From Aspidapion aeneum (Eukaryota > Arthropoda > Insecta > Coleoptera > Brentidae), in NCBI GenBank assembly GCA_963576565.1, contig OY755044.1, positions 54,531,783 to 54,595,782 of the forward strand: DNA of 64,000 nt, given 5' to 3'. A model generated the notes under the pieces. It was not told the origin of the DNA. It was given only the letters and a program-made list of their open reading frames with translations, and ran no database searches. Positions 11,421 through 23,419 of the stretch are shown piece by piece. A program made the translations under genes and the position numbers. Every line of letters begins with the position of its first letter. Positions within the stretch are counted from its first letter, which is position 1.

Positions 11421-12420
11421 ATTGGAACATAGTTTCGAAATTAAGTAATGGAGTGACTTGTCCTTGTGGCTTAATGTGACATTGAACGAGCCCTTTGGAA
11501 GTAAAAGAAGACATCTGATTTAATCCGAATATTTCAGTGGTGTAACTTCGCCTAGGAAGATTAAGACGCTGAATACACTTTTCACTGATGAATCCTGTCT
11601 GTGATCCAGAATCAAGCAGTGCCCTTACAGGTTGAAAATTTCCGCAACCGTCCATAACATCTATTATGGCGGTGCATAAAAGAAAGGTACCTGAAGGTCC
11701 TGAGGCATTTAATGACACATGAAGATTATTTACAGGTGGTGTGTGAATGACAGGACTAGTATCTTGGCTTCCAGACTCTTGATTAGTTTCTAAGATATGA
11801 GTTAAAGTGTGGTGCCTTTTACTATTGCAAGTCCTGCATGAATATTTTGATTTGCACGTATCTACACCATGCAAGGGATGAAAATACGCTAGACATAATT
11901 TTTTCTGCTTGACGAAAGATAGGCGATCGATAGGTGAGAGATCAAGAAATGTTTGACATTTCGAAAGCACGTGACCGTGATTACACCGGAAACATTTTAT
12001 TCCCGTACTTGAATTAGTTGAGGTGCCAGCCAGTCCTATAAAAGGCGAATTGGATGATTTATAGGTAGGCTTTTGCCCAAACTGATTTCGCATAGAATTT
12101 GAATTTTGATAGGTAGGCTTTTGCCCAGACTGATTTTGCATAGAATTTGATTTTTGATAGATAGGCACCTTTTTGGGTGCTGTTGATTGAGGAAGTGATT
12201 CCAAAACTTTACATCTTTTTTCTAGAAATTGAAAAAGTGACTGAAAAGTGGGAATTTCGGTATTAGTATTGGCGTGACTCATTTCGAAATTTGAACGCGT
12301 CGGAATATCCAATTTTTCTAACAAAATGAAAAAAATAATAAAGTCCCAACTGTCAACGTCAAAGCTAAGTGATTTTAAAATTTCTAGGGATTCAGAAAAG
12401 GTGTCAACTAAATTACGCAA
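11395..12420 (-). pseudogene. BEL1 gag C-terminus and aspartic protease
   Basis: This frame holds the second half of gag and the start of the protease. A 16-residue tandem repeat (unit KPTYQNSNSMRNQFGQ, 48-bp period at about 12061-12160) precedes the zinc knuckle CFRCNHGHVLSKC and further Cys/His pairs ending CRTCNSKRHHTLTH. The protease active site reads ALLDSGSQTGFI. A one-base shift near 12.43 kb separates it from the gag N-terminus, and another near 11.42 kb from the rest of the protease. Confidence 0.85.
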
Positions 12421-12440
12421 TTCTTTAGCTGACTCGTTTT

Positions 12441-13070
12441 TTAAGGTGGAGTTCGTAATTGAGCTAAAGCATCATTTGCGAGATCTCGCTTGTTTTGATA
12501 TCTATTGACTAATTTGTCATAAGCAATTTTATAATTTTGATCAGATAAGCTAATCCCTGATATCAATTTTAAAGGCTCATCCTCGAGATATGAAAATAAA
12601 TATTGAAGTTTTCGGACGTTACTTAGACTTTGATTTTGATCTATAATGTTATTAAAAAGATCGAAAAAGCTTGGCCATAATTTTTTATCACCTCGGAATA
12701 TGGGAATACCTAATTCTTTGAGTTTTGGAGTTTCAGATTCGTTTTGTCGAACATATGATCCCGAAAGGGTTGGGGCCTCAACCGGAAATATTTTAGAGTA
12801 AACCCCCTTACACGCATAAAAATATTTACGAGCTTCTGAAAGGATCGCATCCTGTGTTTTAAACTCCTCGTCGTCCGAGTCGTTTATCAACATAATGACG
12901 TCATTATGTGCCAGCATGCATTTATCGAAGGTTTCATCCAAATCGGAATACCTCACTTGAAACTCGTTTCTCGCTCTTTCATCCGATGCCGCGGTTTGTG
13001 AAAACACATAACACTCGGTTATCGCAGATAAAAAACCCTTGCGTTTTTGTACGGCTTTTTTGAAAGACAT
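12441..13070 (-). pseudogene. BEL1 gag N-terminus
   Basis: This is the N-terminal part of the capsid polyprotein of a BEL/Pao element. I use the Met at 13070 (MSFKKAVQKRKGF) rather than the upstream Met because relatives begin with a short basic stretch. LGIPIFRGDKKLWPSFFDLFNNII is the conserved gag motif seen in BEL families, followed by the QYLFSYLEDEPLKLI region. The frame ends near 12.44 kb because of a one-base shift; the other frame continues the protein. Leader sequence without a gene lies between 13071 and the LTR. Confidence 0.85.
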
Positions 13071-13454
13071 GATTTTACCTTTGAAATGACGAAATTGTCG
13101 GTAAATATACAATTAACGCTAAATTAATGCTTCTGAAATAGAAAAATGACGAATTGTCGAAAATATGCACTAATTTATCGCAATTGATGAAAATTGTTTT
13201 AAATATCGAAATGATATGAAACACCCTAACACATAAATGCGAAATGTTTTTGTTTTGTTTTGATTCCTTCGCTTTGTTTATGCCACGCGGTAGACACGTG
13301 CACTGCGCTGCACCACACCGACGACTTTCTCTGGTTGCCAATACGATGCGAAAAAATTCAAGGCCGCCTTGTTTGGCTTGGCGTGAAAATAATTATTAAT
13401 ACCGTCGTATGGATTTATTATTTTAAATAATTAATTCGGTCGAAGGAGCACTTA

Positions 13455-13924
13455 TGTTAGCCCGCGGTAAGAAAAACGATAAATGCAATGGACTATAAAT
13501 ATTAATTAATGAAAGCGCGAGCAAACATAAATATATTGATATGAAATTACGAAATAATCAAACGTCCATAGTTAAAATATTGGTGTCATACAACGGTAAT
13601 CAGAATCAAAGGCACTCACCAGTTTGCAGCCAAATTCTCCGTTTCTAAGGGGCCCCTGATTGGATCTAATGATGTCACCACGTAGCTGAAGGGCTGAAGT
13701 TTCTAGTTCTATGCTTCAGTACACAAAAATCGAGCACTTTCAGGTGTAGATATTTGAAATAGTTGGAGAACGAAATTAACACGCCATTTTCTCGAGGCGG
13801 TCGACAAAGGATCTCACTGGTTGTTGGTGCGCATGTCCAAATACGCGAAATGCGCTTTGTCCTTCATACAATTGTGTGGTTTTAAAAAGATATAAACAAC
13901 CGCGAAATTTAACGGGAGCTAACA
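13455..13924 (-). repeat. BEL1 5' LTR
   Basis: This is the 470-bp terminal repeat at the right (element 5') end, with TGTTAGC at the left edge and GCTAACA at the right edge. The duplicated target CTGGTG follows at 13925-13930. Sequence just inside, read on the minus strand, is TAAGTGCTCCTTCGACCG, where a primer-binding site would be expected; I cannot name the tRNA. Confidence 0.93.
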
Positions 13925-13930
13925 CTGGTG

Positions 13931-14736
13931 TTATGTGCATGTCTTACTTACTCCTGATAGAAAGCGTTCTTTGGTGTTAAATACAAAGCAGGCACAGTTT
14001 AATATATAAATATTTGTAACAGTCAAAATCTTGTTGTTTTTAAAAGTATCCCTACAATATTCTTGTATTTTAGGCCAGAAATCATTCGTATTATTCGTTT
14101 TCCAAACCAACTTCAGGACCGAGTACACAAGAGAATAGTAGCAGGACCAAAGTTCGTTTCTACCAAGGTCTTGTCTTAAGTTTAAAGGGCAAAGGAAGCC
14201 TTGGGCCATTTTTGACACACCAGTTCGATTTCTTTTTTTAAACGTGAGATTATTATCAATAAAAGTACCAAAAAACTTTCTAACTTGGTTTTATAATATT
14301 GCAAATTGTTTCTGGATATTCAACACTTCCAAAGAGAAGTTGACCATTTCAGTTTTATCTAAGTTTATGATCATTTGATTGCTGCAACACCACCCCTTAA
14401 ATTCCTAAAAATTTACTTTTTATTTCTAACTCCTCGTATGTGTCTGCGTAAATGATTATTGAGGTATCGTGGCAATACAGGAAGCATATGCCATTGGTAA
14501 TAAATTCAGGCAAGTCATTTACAAATATCAACCCATATATTGAACCTTGTACAACTCCTACGTCGACGTCACATATTTCTGATAACTCCGAACACACTTA
14601 AACCAAAAGTTTTCGGTTGGTTGCGAATGATTTGATCCATTCAGCACACTTTCTTCTAAGAGCAAGCTTACCCATCTTAGTTGTTAGAAAATCGATATTG
14701 AAAGTGTTGAAGGCCGATGTCAGATCAAAGAAAAGA
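13931..14736 (-). pseudogene. Element A, RT core and C-terminal part
   Basis: This is a minus-strand non-LTR reverse transcriptase. From 14736 it reads GLFFDLTSAFNTFN (motif A, with the catalytic D), then VDVGVVQGSIYGLIFVNDLP, the degenerate GVPQGSxLGPLLF motif, and the downstream CHDTSIIIYAD region. The C-terminal domain with CRDTFKNNKILTV follows to 13931. Stops and frameshifts split it. It continues the piece that ends at 28067 beyond BEL2, and its own end continues at 7335 beyond BEL1. Confidence 0.8.
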
Positions 14737-14754
14737 CCCCTTGAACGCAACTGT

Positions 14755-15198
14755 GCCTTCGGTAAGTCTCCCATATAAGGGGGAAGGGGCACAGGTCGAG
14801 TGCGAACACACCTAAAGCATTTCGATAACACACTATGAATTGCACGCTTCGCCGATACAATCCAGAATCTTTGCATAACAAAAAGGAGCTAATTTTCTGT
14901 GGGACTTTGAGCAAGACTCTTTATTCAAAATTTTCTGAATATCTTCACTAAAACAAGTCTGTTGGACATGCTTCACAGTCACCAGAGCTCTATGTAACTC
15001 TTCAAAACACAATGCACGGGTCTCAAAACTTTCTTTAAGACGAATGATCCTCAAAGGTCTTAACATGTAAGCCACAATATTTTGTTTTTTTCGCAACAAC
15101 GAAAACCTTTCCAACAAAACCGTTAAAAAATGAGGAGTTAACTCAGTCACAAACACTAGATTTTTCTTCAGCTTGAATCTCATCACAACTAATATCAA
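14755..15198 (-). pseudogene. BEL2 integrase N-terminal region
   Basis: The sequence RFWIVSAKRAIHSVLSKCFRC with PPYMGDLPKAQL is the zinc-binding N-terminal region of a BEL/Pao integrase. The stretch 14833-15198 upstream is the linker between RNase H and integrase, with a frame change. The gene stops abruptly at about 14755, where the LTR remnant begins, so the whole catalytic core has been lost by an internal deletion. Confidence 0.8.
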
Positions 15199-15334
15199 GT
15201 CCCTCAGAGGTAGGCCATGAATCCGAAGGCAAAAACAGCCAAGAGGGGCCTTGAAACCACAATGGGTTAGATAAACAATCTGCTCGGTTTAACTTACCCT
15301 CCACGTGATACCACACACTCGGAGGTAAAATCTC

Positions 15335-16027
15335 TTAAATTTGAGTAACCCTATTTGCCACAAATACCTTCCAGCGGGAAGGATGATCCTTGATCCAGGA
15401 TAGAACAACAGTCGAATCTGACCATGCAAAAAGATTATCAATTTTAATATCACGTAGACTCTCCATCACAAAACACATTAATTTACTCAATAAATGAGCA
15501 GAGCAAAGTTCAAGCCGAGGCACTGAGATCACTTTAAGCGGAGCCACCTTACTTTTTGCACACAGAAGATGACCAGTCACTTTTCCACATGAATCCACTT
15601 GTCTTAAATATACTATCCCACTATAACCTGATAATGAAGCATCTCAAAAGCCGTGTAGTTTCCTCAAAACTACATTATCTACACTCACCCACCTTGGAAT
15701 AGTTATAGTTGAAAGCATGGGTAACTGAGACAAATATGTAGACCACTGATCGACAATTGCCTGGGATGGTCAATCATCAAAATCTAACCCTTGAAGCCAC
15801 AACTTCTGGATTAGAGATTTAGCCACAAAAACAACTGGCGAGAGAAAACCCAGTGGATCATATATTCTGGCTATTTGAGATAAAATATTTCTTTTGGTGC
15901 ATGGCTTGTTGTCTGGCACTACTGAATATGAGAACCCATCATTCACAAGGTTCCACTGCAGACCCAAAATTTTCAACACCGAATCACCTTCATCAAAGCT
16001 GGTGGGTTGGAGGTGACTTTCTGGCAC
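15335..16027 (-). pseudogene. BEL2 RT end and RNase H
   Basis: 15770-16027 contains the post-RT region (ILGLQWNLVNDGFSY, NILSQIARIYDPLGFLSPV). 15335-15598 contains RNase H sequence (SKVAPLKVISVPRLELCSAHLL, FAWSDSTVVLSWIKDHP). A stretch with in-frame stops at about 15600-15770 separates the two. The order matches the RT at 16257-17039 upstream, and it is part of the same dead BEL2 copy. Confidence 0.82.
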
Positions 16028-16256
16028 ATCTTCCAGTAATTCTGAATAATTACTGGCCCACTTCCTAAGTTCGAACCCCCCTCAACAATGTCACTAATTG
16101 TCTCTGGACCTCCAAAGCCTCTGAGACAGAGTTTGCTGATCCCACGGCATCGTCGATGTAGGTCGATTGCCTCAATATATAACTGTTAAAGGGTACTCTT
16201 GACCATGATCCTCTGCCAATTGTAATAAAGTACGGATGGCCAGGTACGGACTACAA

Positions 16257-17039
16257 CTAAAGCCAAGTCACAGTATTTAAAACATACCCACAAATGGGTT
16301 GATCAATATCAAATCTCCAAAAAATTGTTTGGTAGGCCACATCTTCAAAATGCACTAAAATGTTACGATACATTTGTCTTATATCTGTAGTGAAAACCAC
16401 TTTCTTCACACGAAAGTTCAACAAAATAGAAACAATATTTGTTTGTAGTTTACTTCCAACCAACAACACATCATTTAAGCTCAGTTTATTAGTAGTTTGT
16501 GCTGATCCATCAAAGACAGCTCTAAACTTTTTTAACTCTCCACTATCTTTCCAGATGCCATGATGAGGAATATAATATTTTCCATAAGAATCACTAGAGT
16601 CACTACTATTCACCACCCTCATATGGTTCTGATCAAGATAATCCACCATAAAATTACAATAGGCTTCACGAAAAGAAGGATTTTTAAGCAAGCGAGCCTC
16701 TAGCAAGTGAAATATTTTCAAGGCTTGGGACTTCGACTCACCTAAGGTAGCCTGTTCACGAAATGGCAATCTCACAATATATCTACCATTTTTATCACGT
16801 CTATGAGTAGAACTAAAAATGTCCTCACTTCTTTGATCATCTCTAGTCAATGGAATATCCACAGAAAGAGTCTCAAGTTGCCAAAATTGTTTTAGTGATT
16901 CCTCAAAACCTGCTGAGTTTAAAGAGGTACACGAACTAAGTTGACTTGTCGAACGTTTGTCACACACGCTACCCATGAGCACATACCCAAAGATGGTATT
17001 CATAGCACAGGGTCCGCCATTTTGCCCTTGTTTAAACAA
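16257..17039 (-). pseudogene. BEL2 protease end and reverse transcriptase
   Basis: The frame opens in the protease-RT junction (GPCAMNTIFGYVLMGSV) and goes through the RT fingers and palm (GRYIVRLPFREQATL, KFRAVFDGSAQTTNKLSLND, FTTDIRQMYRNI). It ends at NTVTWL, just before the region that should carry the second catalytic motif; that part, at 16060-16256, is degenerate with stops. At its 5' side the gene is cut at 17039 by a repeat and by BEL3. The protease active site of BEL2 is not found. Confidence 0.82.
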
Positions 17040-17040
17040 A

Positions 17041-17407
17041 CAAAATCGACGGGTCCGAGGAAAAAAAGAAAATTTTGCGAAAAACTGCCCAAAAAATTTT
17101 TTAAAAATAAAACCATGCTAATTTTAAAATTAATTATCTCAAAAACGAATCGTTAGATTTTGGAAAAAATACTAGGTCTGTAAACAGAATCGAAATACCT
17201 TTAAAACAAGGTATCACTCGACCCACTTTCCCTATTTACATTCTGGGGGTGAATCTCACCCCGTGAAAGGGGGTTGTGTTAGAAAAATGTTCTTGTTGCC
17301 AAAAAGTGTCCCCCTCAAAATCTAAATCGACGTGTCCGAGGAATTTTTCGAAAAAATATTTTTAATACCCAAAAACGCCTCTTTTTCGTTTTCGTTGGGA
17401 CACACTG
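17041..17407. mobile_element. Non-coding MITE-like fragment
   Basis: This 365-bp AT-rich sequence has an internal near-repeat (aaatcgacgggtccgagg / aaatcgacgtgtccgagg at about 17042 and 17325). It ends TGGGACACACTG followed by TA, like the end of the foldback element at 53356-54918 (CAGCGTGTCCCA). A matching left terminus is not visible, so this is probably a truncated Tc1/mariner-type MITE. It lies at the junction of BEL2 RT and the truncated BEL3 LTR. Confidence 0.4.
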
Positions 17408-17589
17408 TATGGTTCTAACTATATACAAAATATGTTAATTAAAAACCATACTGTGCCTCGTGCTGGGTGAAAACTGCTGACTGCTGCATTCTATCCTTTG
17501 GGACCCACTGCGGTGTGTTAATGTTTTGCTGTTATAATTATTTTATTTTGGGATAAATCTCCAGATTTATGTCAAATTGAAATTAGACA
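17408..17589 (-). repeat. BEL3 3' LTR, truncated
   Basis: This 182-bp segment matches 26054-26235 without an indel and with few substitutions. Only the first half of the LTR (in element orientation) is present. The part with the TATA box, polyadenylation signal and U5 is missing and replaced by the MITE-like fragment at 17041-17407. Confidence 0.88.
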
Positions 17590-17599
17590 TTCTGCCCAC

Positions 17600-19406
17600 T
17601 CGACAAAGTGGCATCTTCTGTGGTAGGTACGCTGCTGTATAAGTGAAGAGGTTCAAGTGGGATACCTCGTCGTACATCAGGATCTTCTCGTTGTAGTGAT
17701 TGGTTAGGCTGGAGCTTCCATTTATAACAGAGGAAGGCGGAAACTAACATCGATCGTTGCAACCAATAACATTAATATCACAGTGCTATTGGCTATCATA
17801 TGATGATGAATTTTTTTCCATTTAGTTTCTTGTAGCTTATCTTCTATCTGAACTTCCTCATTCATTAAAAGCGTTGATTGATTCAGATGTATCTAGAACA
17901 GGTTCCGTGTCGATCTTCGTAATTTGTTCAGATGTAGACTTTAACGCCCCTATGTCTATGTTTACCGGGTGGAAAAGGGTACTTGCTATTGTCATAGACT
18001 CTCTTCTTTTGGGCATTAAGATGTTTTTCTTTGTCTTAATTAGACAATTTTGTGAAATCTTGATAATTCCAGTTTGGTTGAGTACTACATCTTCTCTAAT
18101 TCCATCACAAATTATTGCAATTTTTAGTTTATTTTCTACAATAAACATCCACGTGTTGGGATCATAAAGTTGCTTCCAGGTGGTTGACCGAAGTGTCATC
18201 TTGATAAGTGGACATGATGTATTTTCAGTTCGTCGATTCATTTCATCTATTACACAATCCGGGCTAGTCTCAATATTTCTAGTTTTGTTCGAGCTACAAA
18301 TGTATGTATTATAATTCATCTTGAAGCATTTTGTCACTTCTTCTTCGGTTATTTGAAAATAAGATTGTGTGTTGTAATCGATGGCTGTGAATCCGTTGAA
18401 AATATTAAAATTCCAGTATTTGCCTTTACTTTTAATTGGGATTTGAGTTGCTTTCACTAAGTTAAACTGAGATACTTCCGTTGAAATAAAGAATCCATAA
18501 ATATGAATAAATTCGGTGCTGTGTTTTACTTCTGTTCGAAGTATTGGATAAGATATAATTTGTATGTTAGATGGTAGAGTATTTGATATGTTTAGGATAG
18601 TTTTCTCGACGTGAGCAGGTGAGATTCATTCAAATAGATCTCGTCGATGGTAGTGAACGTCTAGTAATTTTCTATGGTAATCTGTCTTCGTCAATGAAAT
18701 TCATCACTATTTGGTAGGTATTAAAAAATTGTATGTTCAATTTGTTCCCATCGATACTCTTGAACCAGTGATTCATGCTCTCGATAGCTTCGAGTCCTGC
18801 TTTTATTTTTTCTTGGGTCCGTTTAAATTGACTAATTCTTTGTTCTGTTTCTTTGAACGTAGCTAATGCATGTAACATGAATTTAGTTTGATGATTTGAA
18901 GTTTTTATTAACTCCTTTTGGTTTTGGTCTAGTTCATTGATATTCATATAAACTTCGTCGTTAACTCCGAGGAGAGAAGTAAGTATTCTACCAACTAGTC
19001 CCCTTTTCGGACGGTAATGTGTAATAACTTGCTGCATTCCTTTATTCATCCAATCGATTTCTTTTTGCTTTTCTCGCAAATGATGAATTAGTTAGGAACA
19101 TTGAGTGTTATCTGCTAATTCTCTTGCCCTCTCACAAAAAAGATTTAATTGTGATATTGAGTTATTCACGTTAATCGTTTCGTTACTTATTCTGAGTTTG
19201 TTAAATTTTAAATCCATCCTAAACGTGCCTCTATCAATTTTTGCTTGACCAATTTGTTCAACATATATTCCTGGCTGTAGATAATAAATGACATAGTCGG
19301 TTGCTGATGTATTTTTTAACATTGTTAAAAACAATATCGCTGTTATGGCTATCCTCCATAGCTTGTATAATTTATGTTTTTTATGTGTCTTTGAGGGGAC
19401 TGGCAT
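17600..19406 (-). pseudogene. env: BEL3 env-like gene
   Basis: This is an envelope-type glycoprotein gene of an insect retrovirus-like element, on the minus strand after integrase. 19406 begins a protein with a hydrophobic segment at residues about 16-32, like a signal peptide. A stop lies near 19090. The next open part (18672-19079) has a basic cleavage-like site followed by Gly-Leu at about 19000-19010 and coiled-coil-like sequence. Another break separates 17858-18457. A hydrophobic, membrane-spanning-like stretch is coded near 17720-17810 in a shifted frame, before the LTR. Several stops and shifts make the copy non-functional. Confidence 0.75.
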
Positions 19407-19480
19407 TGTTGATGTTTGTCTGACGATATCTGGTTAGTTGAATTATTTTCGAGTATAGGAACTAGTTTGTGGATTGGTCG

Positions 19481-21184
19481 TTATATTGGATTGCCATCTG
19501 ATTTTCTTAATGTAACCACTCTTACTTCTTCTGCGTTTTTTGCTGGATGAGTTTCAATTATTCTGGCTAGTGGCCATTTACTTGGATTGATTTCTTGTTC
19601 CTTGATTAAGACTAAGTCTCCAAGTTTCAAGGATTCTTTTTTATTATACCATTTAAACCGATGTTGCAGCTGATTCAGATAATTTGAAATCCAGGATTTC
19701 CAAACTTCTTTTTTAATTTTTTGAATAAGTTTCCATCTTTCGCAGTGATTTGAATGTATGTTTGTTGTAATGATATCTGGAGGTTCCACTAGAGGTCTGC
19801 CTATCAGAAAGTGACCTGGTGTTAGTACGTCAAACTCTGTTACGTCATCTGATAATGGACATAATGGCCTCGAGTTCAAACATGCCTCAGTTTGGTGGAT
19901 CAATGTGTTCATTTCTTCATAGGTTAGACGGGTGTCTCCAATGACTCTTTTCAAGTGATATTTCATGGACTTAACTCCTGCTTCCCAAAGACCTCCAAAA
20001 TGTGGAGCTGATGGTGGTATAAAATGCCATTGTGTTCCCATTGTCACCAGTTGATCTTGAACTTGGTCATTCATGATTGTATTTTTAATTTCTTCGTAAA
20101 GGATCTTGCTGGCGCCCACAAAGTTGGTTCCATTGTCGCTGTACAAATCGCTACAACGACCTCTTCTTGCTACAAATCTTTTGAATGCTGCCAAAAAGGT
20201 ATCAGTTGTCATATCACTGACAACCTCGATATGCAGAGCTTTTGTTGCTAGACATACAAATACGGCTATGTATCCCTTGTAAGATTTAAATCCTCGCCCC
20301 TTTGTAGTTTTTATTTGAAATGGTCCAGCATAGTCAACACCACTATGCAGGAACGGGTGTGACGGGGTGATTCTGGGTGCGGGAAGCTGTCCCATTAATT
20401 GCTCGGCAGTGCGTGCTATGTATCTGTGACAGACTACGCATTTTCCAATGACTGCTTTGATCGCTTGTTTTGCGTTAATTATCCAGTACCGTCTTCTTGT
20501 ATATGCTAAAGTTAGTTGGTTTCCTCCATGCAAAGTATTTGTGTGAGCATCTAATATGATTAAATTGGTGAGATGACTTTTGTAGGGCAAAATAATTTGA
20601 TGTTTGTTATCATACGATAGCTGTGAATATTCTAATCTTCCTCCGACTCGAAGTATTCCAGTTGTGTCTTTAAATGGATTTAAGGTATGTAACTTACTAT
20701 TTTTATTTATTTGTTTTGTTTTTGTTAAGGCGGCCATTTCTTCTTGAAAATGTATGCTCTGTTCAATTTTTAAGATCTGCTCCAAGGAGTTTTGTAGGTT
20801 ATCACTTGTTAGTGGTTTTCCATTTTTGACATTTGATCCACAGTAATTTATAAATTTCTGACAGTATGCAATTACCCGAATTAATCTTGTCAATGTTGAA
20901 AATCTGTTAATTATTTCGTTGGTTAGGCAGTTATTTATTATAATTGAATGGCATAGCTTCACTTCTTTATTAGTGGTTGGGATAGTACTGTCATAATGAA
21001 AATCTTCGGTGCCTTGTAGCCATGTTGGTCCATGCCACCAGTTGTTGTGAGTTTGCAGTTTTGACGGATCAGTTCCTCTAGATATGACATCGGCTGGGTT
21101 GTCTGCTGTCTTTACATGATGCCAATGTTTACTAGGTACTAATCTATTGATTTCAGATGCTCGATTGCTACAAATGTTAGCCAT
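19481..21184 (-). pseudogene. BEL3 RNase H end and integrase
   Basis: This 567-codon open frame begins in the RNase H-integrase linker (TADNPADVISRGTDPSKL). The zinc domain contains HGGNQLTLAY and KCVVCHRYIA. The DDE core is visible as GVDYAGPF, LYSDNGTNFVG and GLWEAGVKSM, complete. The tail includes DVLTPGHFLIGRPL and a W-rich chromodomain-like end (LVLIKEQEINPSKWPLARI). It is the best preserved gene of BEL3. A frameshift at about 21185-21205 separates it from the RT frame. Confidence 0.9.
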
Positions 21185-21204
21185 CTAGTAGGATCACCTT
21201 TTAT

Positions 21205-22628
21205 TCATGCTAGTGTAATCATGGAATCTGTCCAGGCGAATAGCTTTATATTTCTTATTGCTATAGCTTTTAAGGTTTTTTCTGTTAATCTTGCTAAGAG
21301 AACTGCTGCACATAATTCTAGTCTGGGTAGTGTTGTCTTTGATTTCACTGGAGCAACTTTTGATTTTGCTGTGAGAAGTGTTATTTTAGTTTCTTGAGTA
21401 TTTGATATTACTTTCATGTAAATGACTGCTCCATATGCTTTTTCAGATGCATCGCAGAATCCATGAATTTCTATTGTTTTTCCTGGTGTTTGTCCTGTCC
21501 ATCTTGGTAAGATAAAATTTTCCACATACTTGAGTTCTGACTGAAATTTTTTCCATCTATCTTCCATTGCTTTGGGAACTGCTTCGTCCCATTTTAAATT
21601 TTGTTCCCATAATTCTTGAATTAGTAATTTGGCTTTTATCACCACTGGAGCTAGCCATCCTAGTGGATCAAATAGTTTGGCTACTTCAGATAGTATTTTT
21701 CTTTTGGTAACTTTCTCTGATTCGGAGATAATCGTCTTGAATTTAAATGTGTCCTCATATGGCGCCCAATGAATGCCAAGTGATTTTCTTATTTCGTTTT
21801 GATTAATTTCGTAGACTGATTGATCTCTGTATTCCGGTTCTAATGCTTCTAAGAGGTATCGATTGTTGCTAGTGCTTCTTAGTGTAAATCCAGCTGTCTT
21901 AAACATGTCAATTAGATCTCTTTGTAAGATCTGTGCTTCTTCAATGCTATTTGCGCCTGAAAACAAATCATCCACGTAGAAGTCTTGTAAGGTTGCTTTA
22001 GCTGCTTTCGGATAATTTGCTTCTTCATCTTTTGCCAGACGTTGAATAGTTTTAATTGTGAGGTATGGGGCTGAAGTGGTGCCATATGTTACAGTTGTCA
22101 ATCTGTATTCTTGAAATCGAAATTGCGGATCTGCTCTCCAAATAATTGTTTAATAGGGTTGATCATCTTTGTGAATTTTAATTTGTCCATACATTTTTTC
22201 AATATCTGCGGGTATTGCAATTTTGTGCGTTCTCCATCTTAATAATATTTCAAATATATCTTGTTGAAGTCGTGGACCGTTAAACATTGCTTGATTAAGG
22301 CTTATTTTGCTCGATGTCTTACTTGAAGCATCGAATACGACCGATACGAAGTTTGGTTGTTGTGCTTGACTCTTTCACAACAGGTTGGTGTGGTATGTAG
22401 TATTTCGTTTTAGTATTATCATGATTAAGCTCCATATGTCCTAGGTTGATATATTCTTCCATAAATTGTCGATAGGCAATTTCTAGGTCACTTTCTCTGG
22501 CGACTCTCTTTTCAAGTTGTAATAATCTTGCTGCTGCTTGAGGTCGTGAAGTTCCTAATTGATTAATTTCTTTTCTAAATGGAATTCGAACAGTATATGT
22601 GCCGTTTTCGTTTCTGATTGTGTTTTTA
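21205..22628 (-). pseudogene. BEL3 reverse transcriptase and RNase H start
   Basis: This is the polymerase of the env-bearing BEL element. The open part from 22101 down has TYGTTSAPYLTIK and FYVDDLFSGA (catalytic YVDD), then DPLGWLAPVV and the RNase H start GFCDASEKAYGAVIY. Upstream, 22102-22628 still reads as RT fingers (VVFDASSKTSSKISLNQA, WRADPQFRFQEYRL) but has an in-frame stop near 22150 and a frameshift near 22350. Confidence 0.88.
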
Positions 22629-23258
22629 TCAGTGCTTTTTGCAATATAGCTGATCTTCAGACATATTTTGTTCTTGATTAATCTCTTCTATCTCCCAAAA
22701 CTTGGTCAATTGTTTATCCTCTTCGATAAAAGGTGTTAAGCTGAGAACCTGTATCTCTTTCTTTTGTTGATTTAATGTGTTTCCTGATATAATCCATCCC
22801 AGTTCTGTGTTTTGATAAAGAAGTCCATCTTCTGTTTTTCTAATTCCATCTAAAATTAGCTGAACATATTCTTTAGCTCCTAGCAGAATATCAATTGGTC
22901 CAGGTCGATAGAAGTTTGGATCAGCTAATACTGTTTTTTGTATTTCTTCATCATTGATATTAATTATTTCGCTGGGAAGAGTGTGAGTTATTTTAGGTAA
23001 GACCAAGCATTGCACAGAAAATTCAAAATTGCTTGAAAAGCGTGGCTTGATTGTTTTTTCTGTTAACCATTTTGATTGCACTGGTTGTATTGTCTCTGCT
23101 CCCACTCCAGATACTTCAGCAGATATTCTTTGGCGTGGACATTTCAGTAGCTCAGCAGCTTGTTCTGCTATAAACGTTGATTGTGAACATGGATCAATTA
23201 AAGCACGCAAAAGTTCATGGTCTCCATGTACATTTTGTACTTTTATAATTGCTGTTGC
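22629..23258 (-). pseudogene. BEL3 aspartic protease region
   Basis: This is the retropepsin-like protease between gag and RT. The active-site region reads ALIDPCSQSTFIAEQAA, where the usual D-S/T-G triad is D-P-C; I cannot tell whether this is a family variant or decay. Downstream, PIDILLGAKEYVQL and NTELGWIISGN match the conserved end of the BEL protease domain. The frame ends at 22629 with a stop before RT, while BEL elements normally make one polyprotein. Confidence 0.8.
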
Positions 23259-23419
23259 TAGTACAACCGTTTCATTTTGTGTTCCAACATAGCTTGATGT
23301 TGCTCGTTGATCGTTGCGTTATGTTTGTTGCGCTTGATTTTCTCTCCTGTTATTTCTATGAAATGTTGTTTGTTGATTTCTGATATTTGGTTGTTGATAT
23401 CTGTTATTCGGTTGGTGTT

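Larger units (their letters stand above)
7342..13924 (-). mobile_element. BEL1, complete BEL/Pao LTR retrotransposon
   Basis: This 6583-bp element has two 470-bp direct LTRs, TG...CA ends (TGTTAGC / GCTAACA) and a 6-bp duplication CTGGTG on both sides. On the minus strand the order is gag, protease, RT, RNase H, integrase, the BEL/Pao order. The LTRs differ at about 7 of 470 positions by eye, so the insertion is fairly young. The coding region nevertheless carries several frameshifts and one stop. It interrupts the reverse transcriptase end of element A. Confidence 0.93.

Noticed and set aside
12421..12445. Possible programmed -1 frameshift in BEL1 gag (A-run near the break)
   Set aside because: The zero-frame stop comes before the A AAA AAC-like run, so slippage there could not rescue translation; a simple indel is more likely.
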